Source: Alteromonas mediterranea DE
GTDB taxonomy: Bacteria; Pseudomonadota; Gammaproteobacteria; Enterobacterales; Alteromonadaceae
Reading direction: 5' to 3'
NCBI RefSeq assembly: GCF_000020585.3
Contig: NC_011138.3
Location: 2,873,655 to 2,894,817 of the forward strand
DNA length: 21,163 nt
A model generated the notes under the pieces. The model did no database searches, was not told the DNA's origin, and saw only the letters and a program-made list of their open reading frames with translations. Below, one piece after another: positions 7,834-15,562 of this stretch. Made by a program: the position numbers and the translations under genes. The first letter of the stretch is position 1; the number at the start of each line of letters is the position of its first letter.

Positions 7834-10359
7834 ATGAGTCAAGATTTAAAGCAGTACGCTGATATTATTGAACAGCTAAAGCCTATGGTGAACGAACCCG
7901 AGTTCAACCAGGTGTTGCTTCAAACTGCTGCAGACGTCCCTAAGGAAAAACGCTTTCTAATAAAAATGGAAGTAAAGCGTCTAGCCAAACCCTGTATGCG
8001 TACTATCGATTTGCGCGGTCATGTAGACGGTAAATGCAAAAAATATGTCCATGAAGGGCGAAGTCATTATATGGACGACTTAGCGGTTGATAAATTTGAA
8101 GAGCAGATACGCGTGTTTGGCCGCTACACTTATGGCGTGTATGAGGCGGTACAAAATACGGAAAACAATTTCCGCTTAATACGCGAAAAAGAACTTGCTC
8201 AAGAGCGGGCACACAAAGAAAATCCTACGGCCAAGAAGCGCTCTGCCGTGTTAGAGCAATTCAAAGTGCCAACGGTGAACCTTCTCGATTATCGACAGCG
8301 CAATACAGAGCGAATGAATTTCGCAGTGGCCGTAGAAGTTTTTAATAACGCCGGCCAAGCAATGCGCGGGCTGAGTGTTGATATTTCCCTCGAAGGTTTA
8401 CAGATAAAACTCGCAAAAGACGCTTTTTTTAAAACCGGGGAAACCCTTTTTATCTTTTTTAGGGGTCTTGAAAACGAATTTGCCATGGATAAAAAAAATG
8501 GCATAGCGTACAAACTCGTTAAAATAATAACGAAAAACGATGTGAACTATCTTGCGCTACAGCGGGATAAAGATTGCCCCAGCCCAGCATTTGACAAGTT
8601 TTTAGAAAGCTTTATACACGGCAACAAACGTCGTTATAAAGTGAACATGAGCAATACAATAGAAGCGATAACCAGCAAAACCTGCGAACAATACTTCTCA
8701 CCAAGAAGCCCAACGCTTCCTGTCTATATCGATGTTATTAACAAAACATTAGTACCCCGCTTTGCGATGGTAAACGAGGTAAATAGAGAAACAGTACAGT
8801 ATTGGCAAGACGAAGAAGAAAACTGTCGGCTAAACTTTTTGCTAACACAAGAGCGACTTATGCGGCTTTTAAATAAGTCTGATGAAGTGCGCGAAATTTT
8901 TGTATTCAGCTTCACCCACCTACACAGTGATAAAGTATACTTTTACTCGGCGTCTTTCGAGGAGTTGTTGCAAAAAGACATTCTGCTTAAGGTCTTCTTA
9001 GGCTTTGGCTCAAAAAAGGCCAGTTGGAGAGTGTTCAAAATCACGCTTACCGACATGGTGCCGGAGCAAGCTCATATTCCCCTTTCCATACCTGACTCTG
9101 TGGGTAGCAAAGTCAAAAAGCTTAATACACCGCCATCGGCGCGACTCATGTCTAAGCTTAAAAACCTCAGGTATTTAGCTCACGTTACCGATGTGACGTC
9201 GGTAACCGGTCAAGAAACCTATAACGAGTTTACCTTCAATCGCGAAAACCTTTCTCATTTGCGAGTCTTTGGGCACCCTCGAAACCGAGCGCCCTCTAAT
9301 ATTCATTTAGTACGTTTTAAATATGAAGAACAACGTATTGAAAGCCGCTATCAGCTAAGAACGCAAATCGAAGCTCGCTTCAATAATGAGGATGCGGTTC
9401 ACAAAGGCGTAAGTGAAGATATTTCTGTACACGGTTTGGGTCTGCGCGTTGAATTAAATAAAGAGTATAAAGGAAGCCTGGAAGGCAGAATTGAAGTGGC
9501 TTTTCCCCGGCTGCAAGAAATTGCTAATGCATTTGATGTTATGCACCTTCAATATGAAATTATCTACCATAACGTTGAGAAAAACATCTTACACCTGAAG
9601 ACCATGCCAGGTGAGGAAGGAAAGAGCGCCCGCGCCTTCTTTGAAGAGCTAATCAAAAAGAATAAAGCTAACTTAAAAGTTGATAATGACGAAGAAGAAG
9701 TACCCGGTATCGGCCAGGCACTGCGCTGTATCAACGCAAGAAACGCGACCTCTTTGTCTTTTTTGATGAGCAAAGAAGGGGTTCGCTATACGCCTCAAGC
9801 GTGTATCGTTGGCAAGCAAGACGAGAGGATCACCACCCTCACCACGCAATATGCTGAGCAAGGCAAAGTTAATCTAGAGTTCCTCTTCAGAGACAGAAAA
9901 CAGGATTCGCCTTTCGTTCAAAGCGGCATTAAAGCCGTAAAGCTTGAAAATATGCCGCTGCGCCAAGAGCTCTTTATTTCCTTTGATGCATCGCAAAAAG
10001 AACCGCGTATGGCAATTATCCCTCGTTACTCAGATAAATTTGAAAGTAATGAGCAGCGAAGAGCTTTTATTCGAGAAGCGATGGTTCGAGGCCAGTTTAT
10101 AGCTATTCATGTGATGCTGACGACCACGGGTAAACCTGATATGAGCATGCTGCAAACTGAAATCAACTACGTGACTATGTATGCCATGCACAGAGCGCGA
10201 GAGCTTGAGAAAAAGATGTGGAGTATTGCCGCATGTTCACACCTTGTCGATGTGACTGACGAAGTGCTAATTCGTTATGGCTTCACCATGGAAGACATCA
10301 CCGCTAATAAAACGTTAAAAAGCGCTGTAGCGCAGAACGTTGTATCAAGAATGACTTAA
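7834..10359 (+). CDS. Large double-PilZ protein with internal duplication
   Basis: 841 residues, cytosolic by sequence (no signal peptide or membrane helix). Two PilZ domains carry full c-di-GMP motifs. Domain 1 has RNTER at 156-160 and DISLEG at 183-188. Domain 2 has RIESR at 501-505 and DISVHG at 529-534. Each is followed by a similar unnamed module (about 255-410 and 597-765): FLESFIHGNKRRYKV matches FFEELIKKNKANLKV, and EIFVFSF matches ELFISF. So the protein appears to be a PilZ-plus-accessory unit repeated twice, with a unique helical N terminus (1-145) and C terminus (about 770-841). It lies divergent from radA and convergent with serB; Vibrio cholerae has, from memory, a large PilZ protein in the same setting. 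Function beyond c-di-GMP sensing is unknown. The start lacks a clear ribosome binding site, but no better start is near. Confidence 0.9.
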   Translation: MSQDLKQYADIIEQLKPMVNEPEFNQVLLQTAADVPKEKRFLIKMEVKRLAKPCMRTIDLRGHVDGKCKKYVHEGRSHYMDDLAVDKFEEQIRVFGRYTYGVYEAVQNTENNFRLIREKELAQERAHKENPTAKKRSAVLEQFKVPTVNLLDYRQRNTERMNFAVAVEVFNNAGQAMRGLSVDISLEGLQIKLAKDAFFKTGETLFIFFRGLENEFAMDKKNGIAYKLVKIITKNDVNYLALQRDKDCPSPAFDKFLESFIHGNKRRYKVNMSNTIEAITSKTCEQYFSPRSPTLPVYIDVINKTLVPRFAMVNEVNRETVQYWQDEEENCRLNFLLTQERLMRLLNKSDEVREIFVFSFTHLHSDKVYFYSASFEELLQKDILLKVFLGFGSKKASWRVFKITLTDMVPEQAHIPLSIPDSVGSKVKKLNTPPSARLMSKLKNLRYLAHVTDVTSVTGQETYNEFTFNRENLSHLRVFGHPRNRAPSNIHLVRFKYEEQRIESRYQLRTQIEARFNNEDAVHKGVSEDISVHGLGLRVELNKEYKGSLEGRIEVAFPRLQEIANAFDVMHLQYEIIYHNVEKNILHLKTMPGEEGKSARAFFEELIKKNKANLKVDNDEEEVPGIGQALRCINARNATSLSFLMSKEGVRYTPQACIVGKQDERITTLTTQYAEQGKVNLEFLFRDRKQDSPFVQSGIKAVKLENMPLRQELFISFDASQKEPRMAIIPRYSDKFESNEQRRAFIREAMVRGQFIAIHVMLTTTGKPDMSMLQTEINYVTMYAMHRARELEKKMWSIAACSHLVDVTDEVLIRYGFTMEDITANKTLKSAVAQNVVSRMT

Positions 10360-10368
10360 ACACACCAC

Positions 10369-10402
10369 CTATGCGCTACCCGTTTAGCGCATAGCACTTT
10401 TT
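10369..10402 (+). terminator. Intrinsic terminator of the double-PilZ gene
   Basis: ctatgcgct (10369-10377) and agcgcatag (10386-10394) form a perfect 9-bp stem, extendable by one A-T pair, followed by cacttttt. It lies 9 nt after the stop codon. Further on, gtgcta/tagcac could form a weak stem for the facing serB gene. Confidence 0.85.
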
Positions 10403-10455
10403 CACGAACAAGCGTGCTAACTTCTTAAAAACGGCTAGCACAACCTCCCGCCTTC

Positions 10456-11439
10456 CTATTTATCAAGAAAATAAAGCATGCTGTGCAAACTGCCAATACG
10501 AATTGCGACATCGGCTTTTTCGTTAACCAAAGGCTTGCCGTGACAAGCGACACCCAGGGCCGATTCAGCCATCATCACCAAATCGTTTGCCCCGTCTCCC
10601 ATTGCCACGGTCTGACTCGTTGGAATTTGCCACTTTTCGGCAAGCTGCTTAACCGTGCGCGCCTTAACATCGGCGTTCACTATTTCACCTTCAACTTTAC
10701 CGGTAAGTAGGTTTTCGCTAACCGCTAATGTATTTGATATGGCAAAGTCTAATCCTAACCTTGCTTTTAAATGATCGGCAAAAAAGGTAAAACCACCGGA
10801 GGCAATAGCCAATTTCCAATTGTGCTGTTTAAGGTAAGCGAGCAAGCTTTGTATACCCGGCATGATTGGGAGGCTATCGCGAATTTTTTTAAGGTGTGCT
10901 ACGGGCACGCCTTCCAAACACGCTACGCGGTGAGTCAAACTGTCGTTAAAGGCTATTTCACCGCGCATGGCCTTGGCGGTAACTTCTGCAACTTGCTCAC
11001 CCAGGCCCGCCAATTTTGCAATTTCGTCAATACACTCTATGGCAATAACGGTACTGTCCATATCCATCACTAACAGACCTGGCTGAGACAGCGACGGACG
11101 AGAAGCCTGTAAACCGATATCAAAGTTGAAGGCAGATGACACATCACCAAGTAGCGGGTTTATATTTTCAAGCTGTGCGCTATTAAGCGTGCCACGAACC
11201 TCAATAACATCATCGCCAAGACATTGGTGTAGATGGTGAAAAGCCGCCCCTGTCGGTGAAAACACATCCTTTATTTTATTGAGCACACCGTCCAAAAGGT
11301 AAGGGGTAATGGCTTGACCTGTTACCGTAAGCGTGTGTGTATAGGCCTTGCTATTGTGTTCAGTATTAATGTGTTGTGATAGCTGGGCAGCACTATGCTG
11401 TTCGTCATTGTTAATATTTGGGAAAAGCGTGTTTTTCAT
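10456..11439 (-). CDS. serB: Phosphoserine phosphatase
   Basis: Final step of serine synthesis: O-phosphoserine to serine, Mg-dependent, cytosolic. 327 residues from ATG 11439. The HAD-family catalytic motif is D126-M-D128-S-T, with S214-G-G as motif II, and GDGANDL (281-287) as the metal-binding motif. The N-terminal 110 residues form the ACT-like domain typical of gammaproteobacterial SerB (E. coli 322 residues). The reading frame stays open upstream to TTG 11490, adding 17 residues, but those read as poor protein; ATG 11439 itself has no clear ribosome binding site, so the start is uncertain. It is divergent from smp, as in E. coli, and convergent with the double-PilZ gene. Confidence 0.95.
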   Translation of the reverse strand: MKNTLFPNINNDEQHSAAQLSQHINTEHNSKAYTHTLTVTGQAITPYLLDGVLNKIKDVFSPTGAAFHHLHQCLGDDVIEVRGTLNSAQLENINPLLGDVSSAFNFDIGLQASRPSLSQPGLLVMDMDSTVIAIECIDEIAKLAGLGEQVAEVTAKAMRGEIAFNDSLTHRVACLEGVPVAHLKKIRDSLPIMPGIQSLLAYLKQHNWKLAIASGGFTFFADHLKARLGLDFAISNTLAVSENLLTGKVEGEIVNADVKARTVKQLAEKWQIPTSQTVAMGDGANDLVMMAESALGVACHGKPLVNEKADVAIRIGSLHSMLYFLDK

Positions 11440-11474
11440 AGCGAAGAAGACACTGAGATAGTTGGCAAATGGTG

Positions 11475-11557
11475 GCCTAATGCTAACCAATTAGGCTAAC
11501 TAATAAAATATCCTCTTTTAAATTATTTAGAATTAACCTACTGTTAGGCAAACCTAA
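11475..11557. promoter_or_regulatory. Cluster of TTAGGC/GCCTAA motifs between serB and smp
   Basis: The divergent serB-smp region carries gcctaat (11475-11481) facing attaggc (11490-11496), a perfect 7-bp inverted repeat, then ttagg-caaa-cctaa (11544-11557), a perfect 5-bp inverted repeat with the same core. Four copies of the TTAGG/CCTAA core in 83 bp suggest an operator for a dimeric regulator of one or both genes. The first pair lies upstream of the chosen serB start codon, inside its likely leader. Confidence 0.35.
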
Positions 11558-11577
11558 AGAATTTATGGAAATACGAA

Positions 11578-12273
11578 TTGGTAAACGTGCTTAACAAAGC
11601 CACTACACAAACAAAGAATGACTCTCATTCATTGTATACGGCTCTGAAAAGACTCTTTCACACATTAGTTGTCAGCACGGTTTTTGCGTTAATCGTTGTA
11701 TTGTTATTGTTGGTTCAGCAATACCAAAATGATTGGCTTACCGTTCAAACCCGTTCCACTGGCGAGAGCATTGCGCGCCAGTACGCCAAGCTTTTACAAC
11801 CCGCCTTTTTTACTCAAGACCGCCCCATGCTAGGACAAAACCAAAAGGCTGAATCAGAAAGTGCACTAACACAAAGGCAGTATATTGAAAGCGTTGCGAC
11901 TGTATTGAAAAACGAACCGCACATCCTCGCCCTATCTGTATTTGATAAAGACGGCAGGTATATCGCACCATTACCCCAAATAGACAGTATTGTCGCGATA
12001 AGCCAATCGCAAAATGTTACGCCACTTACCTATGTCGAGGCGATTAATGATGACGAGGGTAATTTATTGGGGTACGTGAACATTCATATGAATACACAGG
12101 CCGTGTTAGAAAGCCCCCTTACACTTCGGTATCAGCTTGCGCTTATCGCGTGTATTTTAGTGTTTCTCGCTCTGATGCTTGGCATTTACCTAACCCGCGC
12201 GTTTTACAAATCTCGACCTTGGTTTATACACGTCATCGAGTCTAAAAAGAAACAGATGAAGCTCACTCAATAA
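11578..12273 (+). CDS. smp: Smp/YtjB (AhpA-type) membrane protein
   Basis: 231 residues. Membrane helix 1 at about 28-48, a periplasmic domain at about 50-183, and membrane helix 2 at about 185-207 with a short basic cytosolic tail. This layout, the ESIARQYAKLL stretch and the placement beside serB match the Smp/YtjB/AhpA family, whose biochemical role is not established (a link to hemolysin expression has been reported for relatives). The start is TTG at 11578, with TGGA about 8 nt upstream; there is no in-frame ATG before the first membrane helix. A 9-codon ORF (11565-11594) starts at an upstream ATG and overlaps the smp start in another frame. It ends convergent with the TatD gene. Confidence 0.85.
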   Translation: MVNVLNKATTQTKNDSHSLYTALKRLFHTLVVSTVFALIVVLLLLVQQYQNDWLTVQTRSTGESIARQYAKLLQPAFFTQDRPMLGQNQKAESESALTQRQYIESVATVLKNEPHILALSVFDKDGRYIAPLPQIDSIVAISQSQNVTPLTYVEAINDDEGNLLGYVNIHMNTQAVLESPLTLRYQLALIACILVFLALMLGIYLTRAFYKSRPWFIHVIESKKKQMKLTQ

Positions 12274-12279
12274 GTGCTA

Positions 12280-12295
12280 TTTAGCTCTCGCTAAA
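12280..12295. other. Small hairpin between smp and tatD-family gene
   Basis: tttagc (12280-12285), loop tctc, gctaaa (12290-12295): 6-bp perfect stem in the 17-nt gap of two converging genes, overlapping the stop codon on the minus strand. Possibly a shared weak transcript end; no T run follows. Confidence 0.3.
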
Positions 12296-13133
12296 CATGA
12301 CTTTGCTCTATGCCAAATAGACGAAAATAGTTCGCTGTGGTAGTGGCTATTACTTCGCTAGATGCAACGCTGAAAGTCGAGCTAATCGCCTCTACCACAT
12401 CATTTAGGTAGTAGGGTTCGTTAGGTTCGCCCTGCCGGCCGCACATGGGCATATCCGGCGAGTCAGTTTCAAGCAGAATGTTATCGAAGTGATGCTCTAA
12501 TAAATAGCCTAAGGTTTCCCGTGTTTTTTTCGCGCGCTCATAGGTAATAGTGCCGCCTATTCCTAAATAAAAGCCTCGCTCTATATACCTTTTTGCTACT
12601 TCCACACTGCCCGAGAAGGCGTGGATCACCCCTTCTCCTTGATACCTTGCCTGCTTAAACGCCTCCAGTAACAGATGATGGCTTTTTCGATGATGCACAA
12701 TTACGGGTAAAGTACAGCGCTCGGCAACGTTTAAATGGGCATTAAATACCTGCTGCTGCAGTTTAAGAGGCACCTTGATATGCCCATCGATACCGGTCTC
12801 ACCAATGGCTTTTACTGACGGGTGGCGCATTGCTGCGGCATTTTCAAGTTCAGAAAGCTGACCTTTTACAAGTTGCTCTTGCGATAATGAAGCAATACCG
12901 TTTTTTAAGTCGCACTCGTTAGATGAAAGAAAGTAAGGATGAAGCCCAAGGGCAGTATCAATGGGAAGGAGATGTTGATACTCACTACTAAGCGCCTGTA
13001 GCGTTTGCCACGAATGAGGATTGATACTCGGCGCCATGAGGCGAGTGAGCCCCGCAGCTTTTGCCCTTTCTAAGGCTGTATTGAGGTCTTTTTTCGATGC
13101 GAGCAAATCAAGGTGGCAGTGGCTGTCTATCAT
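12291..13133 (-). CDS. yjjV: TatD-family metal-dependent hydrolase, YjjV type
   Basis: 280-residue TIM-barrel hydrolase. Metal ligands expected for TatD proteins are visible: H5 and H7 (DSHCH), E112 (GETGID, usually GEIGLD), H147 (VHHRKSH), H171 (HAFSGS) and D224 (ETDSPDMP). GGTITYERAKKTR and the GRQGEPNEP stretch after the last ligand match the YjjV subgroup rather than TatD or YcfH. Family members are putative DNases or phosphodiesterases; the true substrate of YjjV is unsettled. The start codon ATG 13133 opens directly with the metal motif, but I see no good ribosome binding site. It lies 71 nt after pdxH on the same strand, behind a weak hairpin, so it may be partly cotranscribed with it. 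Confidence 0.9.
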   Translation of the reverse strand: MIDSHCHLDLLASKKDLNTALERAKAAGLTRLMAPSINPHSWQTLQALSSEYQHLLPIDTALGLHPYFLSSNECDLKNGIASLSQEQLVKGQLSELENAAAMRHPSVKAIGETGIDGHIKVPLKLQQQVFNAHLNVAERCTLPVIVHHRKSHHLLLEAFKQARYQGEGVIHAFSGSVEVAKRYIERGFYLGIGGTITYERAKKTRETLGYLLEHHFDNILLETDSPDMPMCGRQGEPNEPYYLNDVVEAISSTFSVASSEVIATTTANYFRLFGIEQSHV

Positions 13134-13162
13134 GCGCAGGCGCCTCTGTATCGACTATTCAA

Positions 13163-13186
13163 GATGAAAACAGCGCTTATCGCTGA
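13163..13186 (-). terminator. Weak terminator-like hairpin after pdxH
   Basis: On the minus strand CAGCG-ATAAG-CGCTG (13185-13171) is followed by TTTTCATCTT. The stem is only 5 bp, so read-through into the TatD-family gene is likely. Confidence 0.4.
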
Positions 13187-13204
13187 ACCGCAGAACGCTT
13201 TCGG

Positions 13205-13843
13205 CTAGGGCATCAAGCGCTGTGTTGACCACCTGCCATCTTCGGCTTTGTTGTATTCCAAACGGTCGTGAAGTCTATCTTCCCCGCCTTGCCAAAACTC
13301 AATTTGATGGGGAACAATTCGAAAGCCTCCCCAAAAGTCAGGTACAGGTAGCGCTTTGTTAGCAAACTTGTCTTTCAACTGCTTAAACTGCGTGAGAAGT
13401 AGCGCTCTACTCCCAATGGGTTTACTTTGTTTAGATGCGTAAGCCGCGAGCTGACTGTCTTTCGGACGAGAGAAGAAATACGCTGCATTTTCAGAAACAG
13501 ACAGTTTCTCTACACTGCCGCAAACACGCACCTGGCGCTCCATAAAAAACCATGGAAAGTGGCACGAGACTTTAGGGTTAACAGATAGCTCCTGCGCTTT
13601 TCGACTACCTAGATTGGTAAAAAACACAAAGCCTTTGTCGCTAACATCTTTTAATAAAACGATTCGCTGAGAAGGTTGGCCGGTGCTGTCTACCGTGGCA
13701 ACAGTCATCGCTGTAGGGTCGGGAATACCCGCATCGATAGCGTCTTTTAACCATTGGTCAAACAAAGAAAAAGGGCTAGATGTGATATCTGACTCACTCA
13801 AACTACCTTTTGAGTATTGTCTACGCATATCTGAAATTGCCAT
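13205..13843 (-). CDS. pdxH: Pyridoxine/pyridoxamine 5'-phosphate oxidase
   Basis: 212-residue FMN enzyme that oxidises pyridoxine or pyridoxamine 5'-phosphate to PLP, the cofactor used for example by GlyA. FMN-contacting RIVLLK (about 60-65) and the C-terminal signature EFWQGGEDRLHDRLEY are intact; length is close to the 218 residues of E. coli. AGGAG lies 6 nt before ATG 13843. It occupies the place after era where recO and pdxJ are found in many gammaproteobacteria. A 101-bp gap with possible stem structure separates it from era, so it may have its own promoter. Confidence 0.96.
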   Translation of the reverse strand: MAISDMRRQYSKGSLSESDITSSPFSLFDQWLKDAIDAGIPDPTAMTVATVDSTGQPSQRIVLLKDVSDKGFVFFTNLGSRKAQELSVNPKVSCHFPWFFMERQVRVCGSVEKLSVSENAAYFFSRPKDSQLAAYASKQSKPIGSRALLLTQFKQLKDKFANKALPVPDFWGGFRIVPHQIEFWQGGEDRLHDRLEYNKAEDGRWSTQRLMP

Positions 13844-13876
13844 ACGACGCTCCTACAACGAAAATTAATTACCGTG

Positions 13877-13917
13877 TAACGCCTCTCGCTCCCTGCCTAG
13901 GGTGCCTAGCGGCGTTA
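13877..13917. other. Inverted repeat between era and pdxH
   Basis: taacgcc (13877-13883) and ggcgtta (13911-13917) are perfect 7-bp arms. The interior has a small ccct/aggg stem and a direct repeat of tgcctag (13894-13900 and 13903-13909). It could end the era transcript on the minus strand, but the following sequence has only a broken T tract. Confidence 0.35.
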
Positions 13918-13944
13918 ATACGCTTATACCGAGCGGGTAAAAAG

Positions 13945-14889
13945 CTAGAAGTTACTGTCGTCGCCATAGCCAAGAGAACGCAGTGCCCGCTCATCGTCGG
14001 CCCAGCCTTGCTTAACCTTAACCCATAGTTCTAGGAAGACCTTGTTATCGAACAAGTTTTCCATATCTTTACGGGCTTGCTCGCCAATGGTTTTCAAGTG
14101 TTTACCACCCTTGCCAATTACCATTCGCTTTTGGGTTTCTCGCTCTACCAAAATAAGGCCATTAATACGGTAAACACCGTTATCAGCCATTTTGAACTGC
14201 TCAATTTCCACTGTGGTAGAGTAAGGCAATTCATCACCGGTGAAACGCATTAATTTTTCACGAATGATTTCAGCAGCCATAAAGCGGCTTGAGCGGTCGG
14301 TGATGTAGTCTTCTGGAAAGAAGAACTCACTTTTCGGCAATGATTCAGCAACGAGTTCTCTAATACCGTCTACCATTTTTCCCTGTTTGGCACTAATAGG
14401 AACAATGTGCTCAAACGGGTGCTTTTCACCTAACTTTTGCAGATGAACCATAAAGTTTTCTTTGTCTTCCACCTTATCCATTTTATTTACGATAAGGTAG
14501 CAAGGAAGGTTTGCTTGTTTAACTTTACTTAACACCATTTCATCTTCGGCGTTAAAACGATCACCTTCGACAACAAACAATACCAGGCCCACTTCTGCGA
14601 GAGAGCTCGACGCGGCGCGGTTCATGTAGCGATTTATCGCTCGCTTCTCGTCTTGGTGAAGCCCGGGCGTATCAACATAAATCGCTTGATAGTCGCCGTC
14701 GGTGTCGATACCTAAAATACGGTGACGTGTGGTCTGAGGCTTACGAGAGGTAATACTTACCTTTTGCCCCAGTAAGCGGTTAAGTAGTGTAGATTTTCCT
14801 ACATTAGGGCGCCCTACAATGGCGACTAAACCACAGCGTGTTTGAATATCGGGCATTTCTGGCAAATTCGACTCATCATGCGTTGTCAT
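13945..14889 (-). CDS. era: Era, ribosome-assembly GTPase
   Basis: 314 residues from ATG 14889, which has GGAG 7 nt upstream; a TTG one codon earlier is less likely. GTPase motifs: G1 GRPNVGKS (26-33), G3 DTPG (73-76), G4 NKMD (135-138), G5 SAKQG. The C-terminal KH domain contains [14 protein letters not shown], which in the family binds the 3' end of 16S rRNA during 30S maturation. E. coli Era is 301 residues. It overlaps the end of rnc by 14 nt and is surely translated from the same message, as in most gammaproteobacteria. recO does not follow. Confidence 0.98.
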   Translation of the reverse strand: MTTHDESNLPEMPDIQTRCGLVAIVGRPNVGKSTLLNRLLGQKVSITSRKPQTTRHRILGIDTDGDYQAIYVDTPGLHQDEKRAINRYMNRAASSSLAEVGLVLFVVEGDRFNAEDEMVLSKVKQANLPCYLIVNKMDKVEDKENFMVHLQKLGEKHPFEHIVPISAKQGKMVDGIRELVAESLPKSEFFFPEDYITDRSSRFMAAEIIREKLMRFTGDELPYSTTVEIEQFKMADNGVYRINGLILVERETQKRMVIGKGGKHLKTIGEQARKDMENLFDNKVFLELWVKVKQGWADDERALRSLGYGDDSNF

Positions 14890-15562
14890 CAAGCTTCTCC
14901 AATGTTAGACGAGCAGCTTCTTGTTCTGCCTTACGACGACTATTGCCAGACGCCACAACCGCGTCTGGTAGACTTTCTACTTTACAGCACACTTCAAATG
15001 TCTGTGCGTGATCTTTGCCTGAAATAGACAGCACCTCATAGGTTGGCAGCGCCTGTTTGCGCCCTTGTAAGAACTCTTGCAGGCGCGTCTTACTGTCTTT
15101 TGGGTGTGCATTAGGATCTAATTGATTAATGCGACTTTCCCATAGCCTGTCGATAACGCCTCGTACTTCGTCCATTCCTGAATCGAGGTAGATAGCACCT
15201 AAGATAGCTTCAACGGCGTCAGCCAAAATAGAACTTCTGCGGTGACCGCCACTTTTCAGTTCACCAGGACCTAAGTTGAGCAACTCGCCCACACTGGCTT
15301 CTTTGGCCAACTCTGCCAGCGTATCACCTTTAACCAAGGTCGAACGCATTCTGGTGAGCTTGCCTTCTGGCACAGTAGGAAAGCGCTTAAATAAAGTCTC
15401 GCCTATAATCATGCCCAAAATGGCATCACCTAAAAACTCTAAGCGCTCGTTGTGCTGCTTAGCGGCACTTCGGTGAGTAAGCGCTTGTTCTAACAACGCT
15501 TCATTGTTAAATGTGTAGCCTATCGCCTTGTATAAGCGAAGATATTTATCAATTCCCTGCAT
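14876..15562 (-). CDS. rnc: Ribonuclease III
   Basis: 228-residue double-strand-specific RNase that processes rRNA precursors and structured mRNAs. The signature ERLEFLGDA lies at 39-47 with catalytic E39, E42, D46, D115 and E118 (one more than E. coli numbering). The C-terminal double-stranded RNA binding domain (about 156-225) includes [18 protein letters not shown] residues. The start ATG shares one base with the lepB stop (TAATG) and has only a distant AGGTGG, so translational coupling to lepB is likely. It overlaps era by 14 nt. RNase III often cleaves its own operon leader; no such site is obvious at this gene's start. Confidence 0.98.
   Translation of the reverse strand: MQGIDKYLRLYKAIGYTFNNEALLEQALTHRSAAKQHNERLEFLGDAILGMIIGETLFKRFPTVPEGKLTRMRSTLVKGDTLAELAKEASVGELLNLGPGELKSGGHRRSSILADAVEAILGAIYLDSGMDEVRGVIDRLWESRINQLDPNAHPKDSKTRLQEFLQGRKQALPTYEVLSISGKDHAQTFEVCCKVESLPDAVVASGNSRRKAEQEAARLTLEKLDDNA

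Noticed and set aside
10771..11073. Plus-strand 100-residue ORF inside serB
   Set aside because: It lies wholly opposite the HAD motifs of SerB and has no supporting start signal.
11440..11490. Longer SerB with a TTG start
   Set aside because: The frame is open, but the added 17 residues look like translated leader sequence and have no ribosome binding site; kept only as an alternative.
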